A stretch of DNA of 64,000 nt from Allodiplogaster sudhausi (Eukaryota > Nematoda > Chromadorea > Rhabditida > Diplogasteridae): NCBI GenBank assembly GCA_945643635.1, contig CALZFC010000027.1, forward strand, positions 4,939,521 to 5,003,520, read 5' to 3'. Below are positions 34,513 through 46,526 of the stretch, piece by piece. The notes under the pieces were generated by a model. That model had not been told where the DNA came from. It did no database searches and saw nothing but the letters and a program-made list of their open reading frames with translations. The position numbers were made by a program, and so were the translations under genes. How positions within the stretch are numbered: position 1 is the stretch's first letter; each line of letters opens with the position of its first letter.

Positions 34513-34633
34513 TGAGAGAGAGAACGAATGCAATGGCGTACCTGCAGACAAGACGCGCCAGCTCTGGATGCGAGTTGCCGGCCAGGACGACCATGCCAAT
34601 GCTTTCATCTGATTTGTTGCGGAAGGAGGCCAT
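31237..34633 (-). CDS. PRPSAP: Phosphoribosyl-pyrophosphate synthetase-associated protein (PRPSAP-like)
   Basis: Exons 34633-34542, 34151-34099, 34005-33939, 33762-33590, 33332-33217, 33049-32962, 32684-32559, 32297-32221, 31971-31825, 31525-31436 and 31305-31237 give 365 codons, close to the usual 356-369. Seen: NSHPELA and NRET near the N-terminus, [36 protein letters not shown], the acidic insert before [44 protein letters not shown] and terminal FRDVTLDD. The NRET, KSP and SSDAP features and the extra mid-protein segment fit the associated subunit rather than catalytic PRPS. Known: it binds PRPP synthetase in a large complex and modulates it. Oddities: the His of the DLH motif is Tyr (about residue 139), and the exon at 33762 fits only with a CG acceptor (see findings). 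Confidence 0.93.
31703..31801. repeat. 60-bp period tandem duplication in a PRPSAP intron
   Basis: GTACCTATC...AAAAGAATTTA...ATTCG starts at 31703 and recurs at 31763 with about ten differences. Confidence 0.75.
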
Positions 34634-34964
34634 GAAGCAATCTTAGAAATATGCTTGCATATCAAAGTTGAAATGATGTGCTACACAGAACTCGTATCAT
34701 ATTATCGATAATGAACGGCGTATAAAAAGCTGCCCAAGCGAAAACAACAGCTGAAAAGTGTTGGTAGAGTAAATAGTAGTTTGCTTGTTCTGTACGGAAC
34801 AAAGCTTATTTATACGTATACACGTTTTCACGGGAAATTCAAGAGATAATCTCAAAAATAGCTGACGACAAGATTTGAAGTGAAAAGGTTGGTGCTGGCA
34901 GAGGAGTGAGTGAGAGAGAGGGAAAGAGAGAGAGAGAGTGAGTGAGAGTGAGAGAGAGAGAAAG

Positions 34965-35015
<51 letters not shown>
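34365..35015. repeat. GA arrays around the first PRPSAP exon
   Basis: GA arrays at about 34365-34525 (just inside intron 1) and 34905-35015 (upstream of the start codon), so CT on the coding strand. Confidence 0.85.
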
Positions 35016-35020
<5 letters not shown>

Positions 35021-37049
35021 GCAGTTGGCAAACGAGGCGGGCAGGTAGCTTCTGATGTACTTTGATCTTCTCCTGGTGAGAGACCCCCCTGCCCACCTGC
35101 CATTTCCTCGTACCTGAATAGCTGCCATTCTCTTGCTCTTTCTCCAGCTAGCTCTTGCTACTCACAATCAACTCTCTCTCTCTCTTTCTCTCTCTCTCTC
35201 CATATCAATTTCCCTTCTGCTGCTTACTCCATATTTTCTCCACTTTTTTTAACGAATCTTGTTTGACCTCTGTTTTCTCTCACTCCCATTCACAATTATT
35301 GCAAATTTTACTCACTCATACAACGTACCTTGCTAGCACCTCGAATATTGTGCCTTTCTCATGCCGTCTACACCACAGGAAGCTTCTCTCTTTTATCTTA
35401 TCTTTTCCTCATTCACATCGATATCTTTCTTGCATAATCTTCCTCTGATCTAACCACTCTATCAAAATATTGTGCTCTTAAAAACAATAAAGAACAAAAA
35501 ACCTCCACACATTAACGACAATAAAAAAATCCTCAAAGGTTTTGGTGAACATTGATCATGAAATAGAAGCGAAGTATTGTGTGATAATAGCATAAATGTC
35601 TGAACAGCGCGGTGAGGGGCCGCCTTCGATTTTTGTACTTTCCTCGACTGCCAAAGGGAATTGAATGATTAAGTCAACCTTTTCTTCTCTCATCTTTTCG
35701 CCTCTTCAATTATCTTTCATTGTCCGGTTTCTTTTTTGCCACAATCGGAAACGCCACTTTCTCAGTTCGGTCGCGCTCTGTTGACTTCGACCTGTTCCGG
35801 CACAACAATTTATCTTTAATTTTTCACGAAGTAAAACGCACAAGAAAATATAAAGCGAGCAAATTACTTAGATTAATCGTGGGTGTTATTTTTTGCTTTT
35901 GCTAGCCATATTAACTCTAATCGACACAGACAAATGAATCATTAATTCTCATGAATCGCATTCTGCCAATCTTCCTCCTTTTTGTCTTCCTTGTTCATCC
36001 TGGTAGCCGTTTGACAATCGTGTTGCAAGTGACAGCCGTGATGAGAATTGTCTGACCGGGTCGATGTCAGAACCGGCCGTTGCACTGGACCGTGCCGCAC
36101 GCAGTGCCCGGCTTGCTTCGCAGTGCTTCGCGAACGGGCCTTACGAGACGCTTGCACGGTCGCGGTTGAACTGAACAGAGAGAAGGGAGGGAGCAGAGAG
36201 CTTGCAGAGAAACAGATAGAAAGAGTGAGAAGGAAAGAGGGAGAGGGACAAGGGAAGACAGAAGGAGGCAGAGTGAGAGAGAGTGAGAAAGAGAGAAGGA
36301 CAGAGGACAAACTCAGCGAGGGAAAGAGGGAGAAATAGTTATTGGGTGAAAGAGAAAGCGAGGGAAAGAGGGGGATAGAGAGAGAGAGAGAGAGTGAGGT
36401 AATATATATATATATTTTTTTATATATTTCTGCTATCCACCTGCTTGATATAGATAGATAAAGTAATAAATTAGCATTAATATCCCGAATAACATTTATG
36501 AACATACATATTTTTGTTAGTAGAACATATTTTACTACAAATTGAAGATAAATAAAGAAACTAAAACCAGATCGCAGGCGCACGGGCCCATCGGACAGAG
36601 GAAACAGAGAAGCGGTGAGAAGATGTTGAGGAATCATTTTGAAGAACATTCTAAGATGAAGCCGTTTTATTACTTATTTTTCTGTTCGCAAACTTAAGTT
36701 AGCCGTTTTTTTGTCTCAAAGAATTGTTCATGCCGGCAACTACAATTCTAGCATATTTGCACTCTTAACTAATTGTTTTATCTTTTATACTTTTCAACCA
36801 AAGTACTTTTCAGAGCAAGAAGTGCTATTCAAATATTATTCAGCGCACGAAATGCTGGCCATTATATCCTGGTCACTTCATCCGTCTTCTCCGCTCGCGC
36901 CTGGTCGGGTTTTCTCACTCTTCCTTCTTTGCTTCTTCAAACATTCGGCTTGGCTTCTTTATATTTATTAAACCCTGTGAAGTAGTTCAGAATTTCAAAT
37001 TTCAGGTATCAGGTCCTGACACGACGACTGAGAGGGCAGACGAAGCACC
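35016..37049. other. Divergent intergenic region between PRPSAP (-) and the M13 pseudogene (+)
   Basis: CT tract at 35160-35205, GA-rich tract at 36180-36400 and a short TA run near 36401-36430. No supported exon. It includes one copy of a dispersed repeat at about 35708-35905. Confidence 0.65.
35708..35905 (+). repeat. Dispersed repeat, copy A
   Basis: This copy shares ATCGGAAACGC, a TCGGTCGCG-like block, CTTCGACC, GTTCCGGCACAACAATTTAT and a following AAAACGCACAAG-like block with about 46527-46710, in the same orientation. Roughly four fifths of bases match by eye. No coding capacity or terminal repeats are seen. Confidence 0.75.
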
Positions 37050-37739
37050 ATGTTGCCGCTGCTTCTGTTGATGTTCGCTGCCTTTGTGGCGGCGCCGCCG
37101 GTGTCGGAAGTCCCGCGCCATCTCGAACTTCACAGGTATTGAAAATATATTCTACATACATGGCCAGAGGCGCAGAAATAACCGCTAAAAATCACATCGC
37201 AAAAAGAGTTTTCACTTCTCAGGGATTCTTCGAGGCCGGAAAGATGCTTGCTGCTTCCATGAATACAAGTGTAAATAAAAAATAAATAAATTTGGTTATT
37301 ACAAGTATTCTACATATATGTATGTATGTATACAGGTGGATCCATGCGAAGACTTCTACGGCTTTGCGTGCGGTGGCTGGGTTGCTGCACATCCGATTCC
37401 TGTCAACTTATCCGATTATTCGCCCTTTGAACTACTTCAAGATCGAGTTATCGAAGCGGTTAAAGGCAAGAGAAAATATCTTGCAACAACTGTAGTTGAA
37501 CGAAATTACTTTGTAAGAATACATGATAAAACCTTCAGCACTCGTTTTCGAAGGAATGCAATTTTTTAGACCTCCTGTCGTCCCCTCTGGATTCTTCTCC
37601 ATCAAAGGCCAAGCAGATGGTCCATTCTCTCTACCGGGCATGCATGGACAAGGAGACCATTGAGAGCGCGAAGGGAGCCCATCTCATCAAAGGAATCAAA
37701 GTCTCGCCATCATTATCATGTCTTTTCTCTCTTTCAATC

Positions 37740-37850
37740 ACTGCTCTCTTTCTCTCTCTCTCTCTCTGCTGTCTTTCTCTCTCTTCTCTCCCTCTCTGTC
37801 TCTCTGCCTCTGTCTCTCGCTCTTTCTCTCTCTCGAACTCTCGAACTTTC
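37740..37850 (+). repeat. CT microsatellite in an M13 pseudogene intron
   Basis: Imperfect (CT)n between the exon ending 37700 and the exon starting 37871. It makes up most of that 170-bp intron. Confidence 0.85.
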
Positions 37851-38129
37851 GAACTCTGATACCGTTTCAGGCTCTCGGTGCCTGGCCGATGCTTAGACTG
37901 GCATTCGGATGCCTTTGACCTGACTTCCCTGCTTGCCCGCGCTTCTTTTCGCCTTCCAACAACTACTTTTCTGACTCTCAACATAAGCATCGATCCCAAA
38001 AATAATACGCGAAGGATTCTTCAGGCAAGCTCTACAAGAACGACTACTTATATTTCGGAATCTTTTTTCATTCATCTTTTTTGAGATATGTACATAGATC
38101 TCAGATTTTCTTCAGCAGTTGGTCAGCTA

Positions 38130-38265
38130 CATATTTAAATTTAGCTTGGACAAGGAGTTCTCGCCTTCGTAAAGCCTGGTTAATTTTATTTCTTTTACAT
38201 ATTTAAATTTAGCTTGGACAAGGAGTGCTCGCCTTCGTAAAGCCTGGTTAATTTTATTTCTTTTA
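38130..38265 (+). repeat. 68-bp tandem duplication, two copies
   Basis: Copies at 38130-38197 and 38198-38265 begin CATATTTAAATTTAGCTTGG and end TTATTTCTTTTA. They differ at one base (T or G after AGGAGT). The near identity indicates a recent event inside the M13 pseudogene. Confidence 0.9.
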
Positions 38266-40393
38266 AATATAATTTATACTTTTATGAACTGTACAGAGCG
38301 ACAACCAAAATACCGGGGTGAGAATGAATACCAGACTTTCCTAATATATTTTATCCAAGGTTTCGCTAATCGCATCCGACGCTGGCCTTGAAATATCGAA
38401 GGAGAAACTCCTCGAGGACATTGGAAAGGTCTTCGAGCTGGAAACGCGACTGAGCGACCTGAACGAGAGAGAGGGTGAAGAGAACAGCACAAATCTTCTC
38501 AGGTTCAGCTAGTTGCACAAGGCCTTCCCGCTTGTTCGTTTGCATCTCTTCTTATTTCTTCCCATTACTATGTATTTAAGCTTATAATATTATATGCAAT
38601 AAGTGGTGAGAGTTTGCAGATTGACTGGCCGCGGAACTTCACAGTCTCAGCTCCGTCGCTTCTCGCCTACTTCGATGCTGATCCTCGCTTTAAAATCTAT
38701 AATTTACCCCTCCTGCAACTCTTGAACCAATTGCTCAAGTGGGTCTAACAACAAAAAGTGAAACAATCTTACCGTAATTTAAGTACTTAAAGAGATAATA
38801 TTTAAGATTTCTTCAATCCTCAGAAGTCCATACCTATCATTTCGACATACTCTGTTAACGAGAAATTGTTTCGCAATTCATACACTCATTGAAGCAGTAT
38901 AGTTCAAACTGTGAATAGAAATCCTACAGTGAGACCGACTCCCGTGTACTGACCAACTACATCTTTCTCCAGTACGCGTACGCCTACACACCACAGTTGG
39001 ACTCGAGATATGCTGAGATTAGAAAGGCATGCATGGAAAACATTTCTGATTGTTTTGAACCTTGAAAGTCTCCTTGTTGCAGCGTTTGAACAAGGTCCTA
39101 CACATTCAAGAGGAGTCAAAGGAGCGGTTTGAGGAGTGTCTCTCCGCGGTTGCGCGTCTCAATCACGCGCTAGGCTCTCTTTACATCGAGAAGCACTTCA
39201 AGGAGGTCCGTGGCTTCTCAAACAGGAGACGAATCCTTGCTTGAGGACGCGAAAGCGGCTGCGGAGTCAATGATCGACGAGATCAGCGCAGCTTTCCGCG
39301 AGTCAATCGAAGACAACACGACAACCGCACAAGGAATGCCAGAGCTCATCTTAGAAGCTAAATAGTTCAGCCTAATAGTGCGTCCTCGTAATACTATCTG
39401 CACTCCTCAGAACTATCAAATAATTTTACTCGTGCAACTTCTTTCAGGAAGCACTGCCATCGTCTCCCGCAAGATTGGCTATCCCGACTGGATTGCGGAT
39501 AACGAGAAACTGGACAACTTCTATGAGGCTGTAGGTAATTTATAGATGCCGAAAATTCTGAATCATAAAAAATAAGACTTCCAGTTGGACGTCCTGCCAA
39601 CGGACTCGTACGCCGAGGGAATGACCAAGCTTGGCCGATGGAAATGCAACTTTGCATATGGCAGCCTCCTCAAGCCCCTCTTCGATCGAACCGACTTTTC
39701 CGGGAATCCGACCGCTGTCAACGCTTACTACCATGGACTACGCAATGACATCAGTCTGCCAGACGACTTTCAAATTATATATTCGCTTAAATGCTCCGGA
39801 ACAACTCTCATGTTCTGTGTGTAGTTACAGCAAATAAAATAAAAATATGCATACATATTGACAAATAGTTCAAAAACATTTATTGATTGCCAGCTTTCCC
39901 TGCCGCGATTCTGCAGCCACCTTTCTTCTGCCACGGATTTCCACTTGCATTCAATTATGGCGCCATCGGAACTATAATCGGACATGAATTCACGCATGGA
40001 TTCGACGATGACGGTGAGAGATGGACAATTTTGAGCATTTATTAGAAGCTTTAAGTTCCTTCTTTTTCGGAAAGAATATTATTATTATTATTCTTATAAT
40101 TATTATAAAATAAAAATAACCCTCCTGTACGGCGCAGGCAAAAACTATGATGGCAACGGCAACCGGCACGACTGGTGGAATCCTAAGCCGCACTCGCATT
40201 AAAGTCGTACTAGCGAACCTGCCAGAGTTTGCTGAGGTCACATTGAATATTGCTGTAGATTGTATCAATAATTACATGCTGTTATAATTTAAGAAAAAAA
40301 AACATTTAACAGTTGTCAACGCTCTACATTCAGGCATACAATTGCCCGGTCGGCTCTACTATGAATCCTGCAGATCGTTGTACAATCTGGTAA

Positions 40394-41028
40394 AAGGCAA
40401 CCATATCCCGAACCCAAGCTCTTCACAAATAAATAATTGTTTTGACTTAATGAAACTGCAACCACACAAATTGAAATAGATGGAGTTAGAGAGGGCAGAG
40501 AGATCGAAATGAGTAGAACAGAGGAGTAACTTCCATGAGGCCTCACCACAGATAGTTTTGGAGACTTCGGAGTGAGTTGTGCAATCAGAACTGTTGCTGC
40601 CAGCGAAAACATCTTCTTCATTTGCTCAAGAAGAATGGAAGAAAAAGCGACTTTGTTAGGTGGTGGTTTTTAACAATAGAGTTTTGAATTAGCTTGACTT
40701 TCGCACGGTATTACCTTAAAATGGAGTGAGTACTACGATCTCAGGGTTGTTTTAAAAGCGGACGTGTGTGTGTGTTTTTTTTAGGGGAGACGCGTGCGGC
40801 TTGGGTTGGTTTATATTCTTGCAGGGTTCTATGCTTGCAGGGTTCTAGAGTTGTTGTATGCGTTATTTCTTGTGTTATTTCTTCGATGAAAGCGTATTTA
40901 GGCAAACTGCAAGGGTATTCTTGCCCTTTTTACGTTCATTAATCGCTTGTTTCGAAGATATTTTGCGTGTGATATTAGAGTCGAAAAAAGATGCTAAGCT
41001 TTTTAGAAGACGAAAAACACGAAAAGCA
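40394..41028. other. Spacer and probable promoter region of the SR gene
   Basis: No exon seen. It contains a direct short repeat TTGCAGGGTTCTA at about 40819-40848 and a short GT run near 40765. The SR protein start codon follows without a recognisable TATA box. Confidence 0.5.
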
Positions 41029-44000
41029 ATGTCATCATCGAGTCGCGTCTACATTGGCCGCCTTTCTTCGCGTGCTTCCGAACACGACATTGAGCGCTTC
41101 TTCCGCGGCTACGGCCACCTTCGTGATGTCGTCATGAAGAATGGCTTTGGCTTTGTGGTTAGCCATTCTCATTCATTCCCTATATTCTAAGCATTTATTT
41201 TTTTTCGCCCAATTCTTACCATTTGCCAACTAATTACTCTGTTCGTTTGACACGAGCAGCACAGTTGGCCCGCGCCTAGCCATCAGCTGGCACGATATAT
41301 TGCCGAAGCGATATATCGACTTAACGTGGCAACGAGAAATGCTGGGCTCCCTTGCAAACTGAGATGCAACTTGGCCCATTTTTTTGGCCCGCCCGACCAT
41401 CAGATTTCGCCCTTGAATTTTGGCCACCGATTTATAGTTATGTAAGATTCCAATTTCTGGTTCGCAATTTTCTTTGCAAAAACTCTTACAATTAGCTTCC
41501 AGTTCACAAAGGCTCTGATTATCTCATTCCGATGCAGAATACGGCTCCCGAACTGCAATATTACATCTGAGCAATAAGAGTTCGGTGGGTCATCATCTAG
41601 CTCAGTTGCGAGAAGCAAGCCCAATCGGGCTGAGGGCCGAGCCCTCCTAGGTTGGGCCCGTCCCAAGAGGACCGTAGAAATTTGAGCCGGCCCTCCTGTT
41701 TGGGCATCTCTGCTTGCAAGGGAAAGTTTCTGCAGGGATAGACTGTTTGTTCAGCGTCGCACATTATTGGCTCTTTGTTCGTTGCACACGATTGAATGCT
41801 TGGTGAGAATAGAGATGGTACTTGCATTATTTTTACAGCAGAAATTGAAGCGCGCTTTGATTTAAATTGTTATCCACACGACAGATGATGCTGGGTTGCC
41901 GGAGGATAATGTTAACATTACAAGTAGTAGTGTTGACTTGGGATGCTTATTCAACAAAAAATAATAATAATGATCAATTAAATTTGTGGTGATGTGAATA
42001 GTATATATTATTCTTTTCAGGAGTTTGACACGTCGCGCGATGCGGACGATGCGATCAGCGACCTGAACGGGAAGGAGCTGGCGGGCGAGCGCGTCCAGCT
42101 CGAGCTGTCTCGCCGCCGTCCTGACCGTGGCAGCGGCGGTGGCGGCTTCGGCGGGCAGCCGATGCGCCGCGACGCAAGGCCTCAGCAGTTGCTCATTTCT
42201 CCGAGACCCCCCTCCAATCACAACATTATGACAGAAGAGGCCTAGAAGAGAGCCTAGAACAAATTCTCTCTGACAAGCGGGAGGCTCTGTCGAGGTCATC
42301 AAAAATTGACCGAGACACTCTGACATCACTGGCTCTCTCTCTTCTCTCCTCACTCTCTCTCTCACTCGGTGTCGCTATGACTGGCTATCTCCCACCTCCC
42401 TCCACTCTCTCGCTGTGACTGACTGAAACACGCATTCTCTGCGCCATGGTTCTGCCGAGATTCGTGCACAGGCGTATGGTTTCTTGATCCCACAAGAGAA
42501 GGAAACGCGAAACTGCAGAATCTGTTGGTAGAACTATTTAATGGAATTATAATCCAGCTAGTCACTTTTTAATTGAATTGAAACGCGGAAATCAATGCTA
42601 TTAAAAGCCCCTTTTCTATAATAAAAAAAAATTAAAGCTGCCTGTTGATGTCTCTTGAACTTAATGAATGACCGTTGGAATGTGCCTTCAGGTACGGCCC
42701 TCCAGCAAAGACGCGTCACAGACTCATCGTCGAGAATCTCTCTTCTCGCATCTCGTGGCAGGCACGTTGAGAAGGGCTCTCTTATCATTTGACTATCACT
42801 GAAGGCATCTATGTACTTTGGATGACGTTTTCCAAATCATTCCTTTTCCTTTACAGGACCTTAAGGACATGATGCGCTCGCACGGTGACGTCACCTACGC
42901 CGATGCGCACAAGGAACGACGCAACGAGGGGTGAATATCTTATTTATTTACTTATTTATTTATTAACATCAAAGTGATATGATATGACAACACTTCAACT
43001 TCATCGTTGGGTTGTCAAAGAGATTCAATGCCTGAAGCCTTCTCTCACTTCTCTTACCCTCACCGCTTGCACACAGAATCCTGTGCTTCGCGAGTCGTGA
43101 CGATCTGAAGCGTACGATGGACAAGATGCAGGGCAAGGACGTGAACGGACGCAAGCTCAAGCTCATCGACGACAGCGAGAAGCGCAGCGGTGGCGGAAGC
43201 AGCCGCTCGCGATCAAGATCGCCCAGGTAGACTGATGCTATGTAGTTGAAAAGAGGGAAAAGCGTGGACCATGGTGTTCTTAGTTTAGCTATTGCTGTGA
43301 TTTCATTCTTGCTTTTGATGGGGTAACAATCTTATATATCGTAACTTAAAAAAAATATATCGTATCTTTCAGACGTTCGCGCTCTCGCCGAAGTTCTCGT
43401 TCTCGTTCTCGCAGCAGGTGCTTGTTCTTCTATATTAGAACCTATAGTTGCTTTGGTGGCTCTTCTGTTAGCACTTTTTGGTTGCTCCTTCGGTACAGTA
43501 TATGGTGCATTCATGACATAAGAAGTACTGTAAGCGGATTCCTTATTTGAGCCGTCGTTCGCACTCGCGCGGCAGCAAGTCTCGCTCCCGTAGCCGCTCC
43601 AAGGGACGTGACGCAGCCAAGAAGAGCCGCAGTCGCACCCGCTCGGCGAGTCCGAAGAAGAAGGAGAATGGAGGGGCAGGCGACAAGGACAAGTCAGCAT
43701 CATTTCGGGCCCTCTAAAGATCCACGAATGGTGGTGGTGTTTTAGGCATTCCCAATGCATCCCTGGGGTTCTTTAACTAGAAAAAAAATAAACCCCCCAC
43801 TTTTACCTATTACGAGGACACTTGTTTCTTGTTTTCTCTGGCTCTCAATGATGCAATAGAATGGGTCAACTAGATCTGCTAGAATATAATGAATCTGCGA
43901 AAAATTCAGTATCGTTTTGAACAGAATTGTATTCCTTTTCACAAGCCTATTTCAGGAAAGAATGATCGCTAACAAATGTCCAATCTTGCAGATCTCGTTC

Positions 44001-44127
44001 CCCAAGAAGCGCATCGCCCCGTGGACGCTCCTCCGCATCTCCGAATGGCCGTGCTGCTGCTGACGAGAAGTCACCAGTCAAGGAAGAAGGAGGCCGCGAC
44101 CGCACTCGCAGTGCGTCGCCTGCTTAG
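41029..44127 (+). CDS. SR splicing factor with two RRMs (SRSF4/5/6-like)
   Basis: Exons 41029-41157, 42021-42178, 42692-42761, 42857-42930, 43077-43226, 43373-43417, 43552-43692 and 43992-44127 join to 300 open codons. RRM1 (about 1-80) shows RNP2 RVYIGRLS and RNP1 NGFGFV, with helix [15 protein letters not shown] Gly-rich hinge (GSGGGGFGG) leads to the second, pseudo-RRM with the signature SWQDLKD (about 117-123), then YADAHK and [10 protein letters not shown]. The C-terminal RS domain is rich in RS dipeptides with Lys- and Ala-containing stretches, ending RTRSASPA. Known: these nuclear proteins bind exonic enhancers and promote exon inclusion, and are regulated by RS phosphorylation. Two introns have GC donors (42179 and 42762). 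Intron 1 (863 bp) is the likely place for a regulatory poison exon, but none is proven. AATAAA lies at 44581. Confidence 0.95.
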
Positions 44128-45707
44128 ATCCAGCCAAAGACTAAGACATGCAAGCCACCCCATTTCCACAACCGAGAGACTGCGAGATCTCACCTTCCCC
44201 CTCCCATGGTCGTTAACTATTATTTTTATTTGTGTCTTATCCTTTTTTTATTCTTCTCACTCGCCCATTATGAATCTGTCTAACTACATTGTGCATGTTC
44301 CAACTCCCCTGAATCAGCCCGCCCCCAATACCTCAGTCTATATTCCCCGTTATCAACTAATATGTTTCTTTGGAGTGAAGTGTCATGAATTGTATTAAAC
44401 TATGAACTCATTATACTCTTCTCTTATTTATTGGCAGTTTCGCGTTGTACAGCTATTCAATATTTAATGTCAGGATTTTTTTGCTGTTGCTTTCCTGTTG
44501 AACACCAAGGAAATGTTTAGTTCTGAACTCATTCGAAGTTAAATGTATTTTTGTTTCTTATTGATGGATGATTAGTTGCGAATAAAGGAAAGTCGGGAAA
44601 GAAATGTTGTTCACCACAAGTAAACTCGTTGTCAGTTGGAAATTCTTTGGTAATTTAAAAAGTCTATGGATCCTATAATGTCATTACTTCATATCCTATT
44701 GCTGTCGGCGTATCGCTTTAAAGAAGAAGAGTCGAACAAGAGAAAATAAGATGCTAGACTTTTCCTTGTGCTCTTCCAATGTTGCTGCTCAAGCCAATGA
44801 TTCACCATCTTTCCTTTTCTGCTTACTTTTGAACTGATTCACCAAGGAGAGAGGAGAATGTACATATCTTTAAAATTCCTCCAGCTCTGTTATAGAAGAA
44901 TACTCTTTAGCAATCGCTCATCTTTTCGCACCAAAAAGAATGATTTCGTCTCTTTCTCTTGCCCTTAAAAACGTGCATTTAAGAGAATAAGTCTTAGACG
45001 ACCACGATTTTATCATTATTTCCTTGCCTTTCTTGTTCGTATTTGAGGGTTACTATTGTATTTCTGGCTAGTAAACTTCCCCATTGCTATTGCTTACATT
45101 GTGTGTAAGAGGGCACAGCAACATACATGCTTACACATTGGAGAAGTCTCCATACTTCGCACTGTCATATCTGTTCCATTGATTGTGCAACACGCGAGTT
45201 TCCTTTCAACTATTTGCATACACAAATTCTATGGTAATTCTGATTTCCGTTTAATTACAGAAATGTAACTGTCGCCATACACGCGACGCCCTTTCACTCC
45301 TTTGATCGTCATAAATGCACTTCTACTTTATTTCCATCAAAATCCCGCCACATAAAGTTAAGCCAAAAATTGTTTCCTTAGAGAAGAAAGTTCCATGTTG
45401 ACGAACTATGTCAAATGCTTCTCTTTTAGTACGAGATAAAAGCATCGAGCGAATAACGGCTACGATTTGAAAAGCAGACGGAGCACGTAATGACAGAGCA
45501 ATTGCGAATACGACAAATCGAGCACGAGTGCTTACGACGACGAAAGTGGACATCAGAATAAGTTGCCATACCATCTCTGCTTGTTTCTGGCACGGATGCC
45601 TTCACTGCGCTATTTTGCCCATAGTTGTGCAAGAGCAACGGATCGACGACTGTTCGAAGTCGTTCCAGTGCTCCGCGTTCAAGGTCGACAAATCTCTGAC
45701 GAGATGA
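44128..45707. other. SR 3' UTR and spacer
   Basis: AT-rich to about 45300 with no exon seen. 45400-45700 has a more coding-like composition on both strands, but I could not connect it to a family. Confidence 0.55.
44581..44586 (+). terminator. Candidate poly(A) signal of the SR gene
   Basis: AATAAA 454 bp after the SR stop codon; an ATTAAA-type alternative lies near 44394. Confidence 0.4.
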
Positions 45708-46250
45708 ATCAACTCAAGAGGAAACCGGGAACATCAGTCAGAGGACGTCGTACGCCCATCTGCCACACCGCTGTCTCTACACTTTGTGAACGACGAAATC
45801 AGCTTTCGCGATCCCCTGCCCCGAAGAAGCATGTCAACCAAGCAAGTTCATTTCAATTTTTTTTTTGTATTATATGTACCTATTTTCCAGACAAAAATCG
45901 TCATTGTTTCGGTGTCGCTTGAGACGGCTATTTCGATCGGAATCAAGATTTACATTGCCTTCGATTAATCCAGACAATTCTGTTTTGATAAATAAGAATT
46001 ATTAGAATGTTTTCTGCGATTGGACATCTCACGCCGAAATCCAAAAAAATTATAATACTATTAACAGAATAAGAAATATTTCTTCCTGTTAGAAAGAAAG
46101 TCTTGGAGGAAAAAATGCTTTGCGAAGAAATTACAGATTAAAAAATTGAGCGATATTGTCGCAAATAAGAGATAGTGTGCCCGCTTTTCGCTGGTGGACC
46201 AGTCGGATGCGCTGCTCTGCAGCCTTGTCGATCTTGACTGTCGCGGCAAT
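45708..46250 (+). other. Possible gene fragment, weakly cation-efflux-like
   Basis: Three blocks on the + strand: an open stretch from about 45708 to 45845 containing LSLHFVNDEISFRDPLPRRS; after an acceptor TTTTCCAG, 45891-45968 encodes a hydrophobic segment (SLETAISIGIKIYIAF) and then TAA; and 46180-46250 is GC-rich and reads SLVDQSDALLCSLVDL. Together the order recalls the first membrane helix and the SDALHSLxD helix of cation diffusion facilitators, but the stop codon breaks the chain. It may be a pseudogene, a short unrelated gene or chance. Confidence 0.22.
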
Positions 46251-46526
46251 AATAGCGATGTTTTTTTTTCAAATTATGTTTTTAAGGAGTTTCATTTTTT
46301 TTGAAAAATAAATTAATGGATTTAAAAAATACATATTCATTTGTATAAGCATACGGATTATTAACAGTATATACATAGTATATGTTGAGTAGCAAGCAAC
46401 ACAAAATATGGATATTTCTTGTGGGAAAGCGGTTGATGGTGAGAATGGAAATCGATCTTATGCCGGTCTTAAAAAGGATGCGATGATACTGAACTATTCA
46501 TTCAACCATTTCGCCTTTTCCGATTT

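Larger units (their letters stand above)
37050..40393 (+). pseudogene. Decayed M13 (neprilysin-like) metallopeptidase gene
   Basis: Recognisable exons: signal peptide 37050-37109, 37223-37270, 37336-37465, 37570-37700, 37871-~38030, 38360-38502, ~38635-38755, 38934-39026, 39083-39205, ~39240-39369, 39448-39530, 39585-39753, 39894-40013, 40138-40236 and 40334-40393. Family features: VDPCEDFYGFACGGW, LDWHSDAFD, VNAYYHGLRNDI, the zinc motif HEFTH in [30 protein letters not shown] and the C-terminus CPVGSTMNPADRCTIW. Damage: a one-base shift near 37892-37895; exon 38360-38502 ends in phase 2 but the next needs phase 0; a frame change near 39300-39369; and an in-frame TAA at 40200. HDWWNPK is followed within a few codons by the far C-terminal block, so the segment normally carrying ENIADxGG (third zinc ligand) is missing. 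Two introns use GC donors (37466 and 39027). Known: M13 enzymes cleave peptides outside the cell. Sequencing errors could explain single indels but not the internal loss. Confidence 0.8.

Noticed and set aside
34633..34680. Reading the PRPSAP gene as catalytic PRPP synthetase
   Set aside because: NRET, the acidic mid-protein insert, KSPG and LSSDAP are associated-protein features, and the DLH histidine is replaced by tyrosine.
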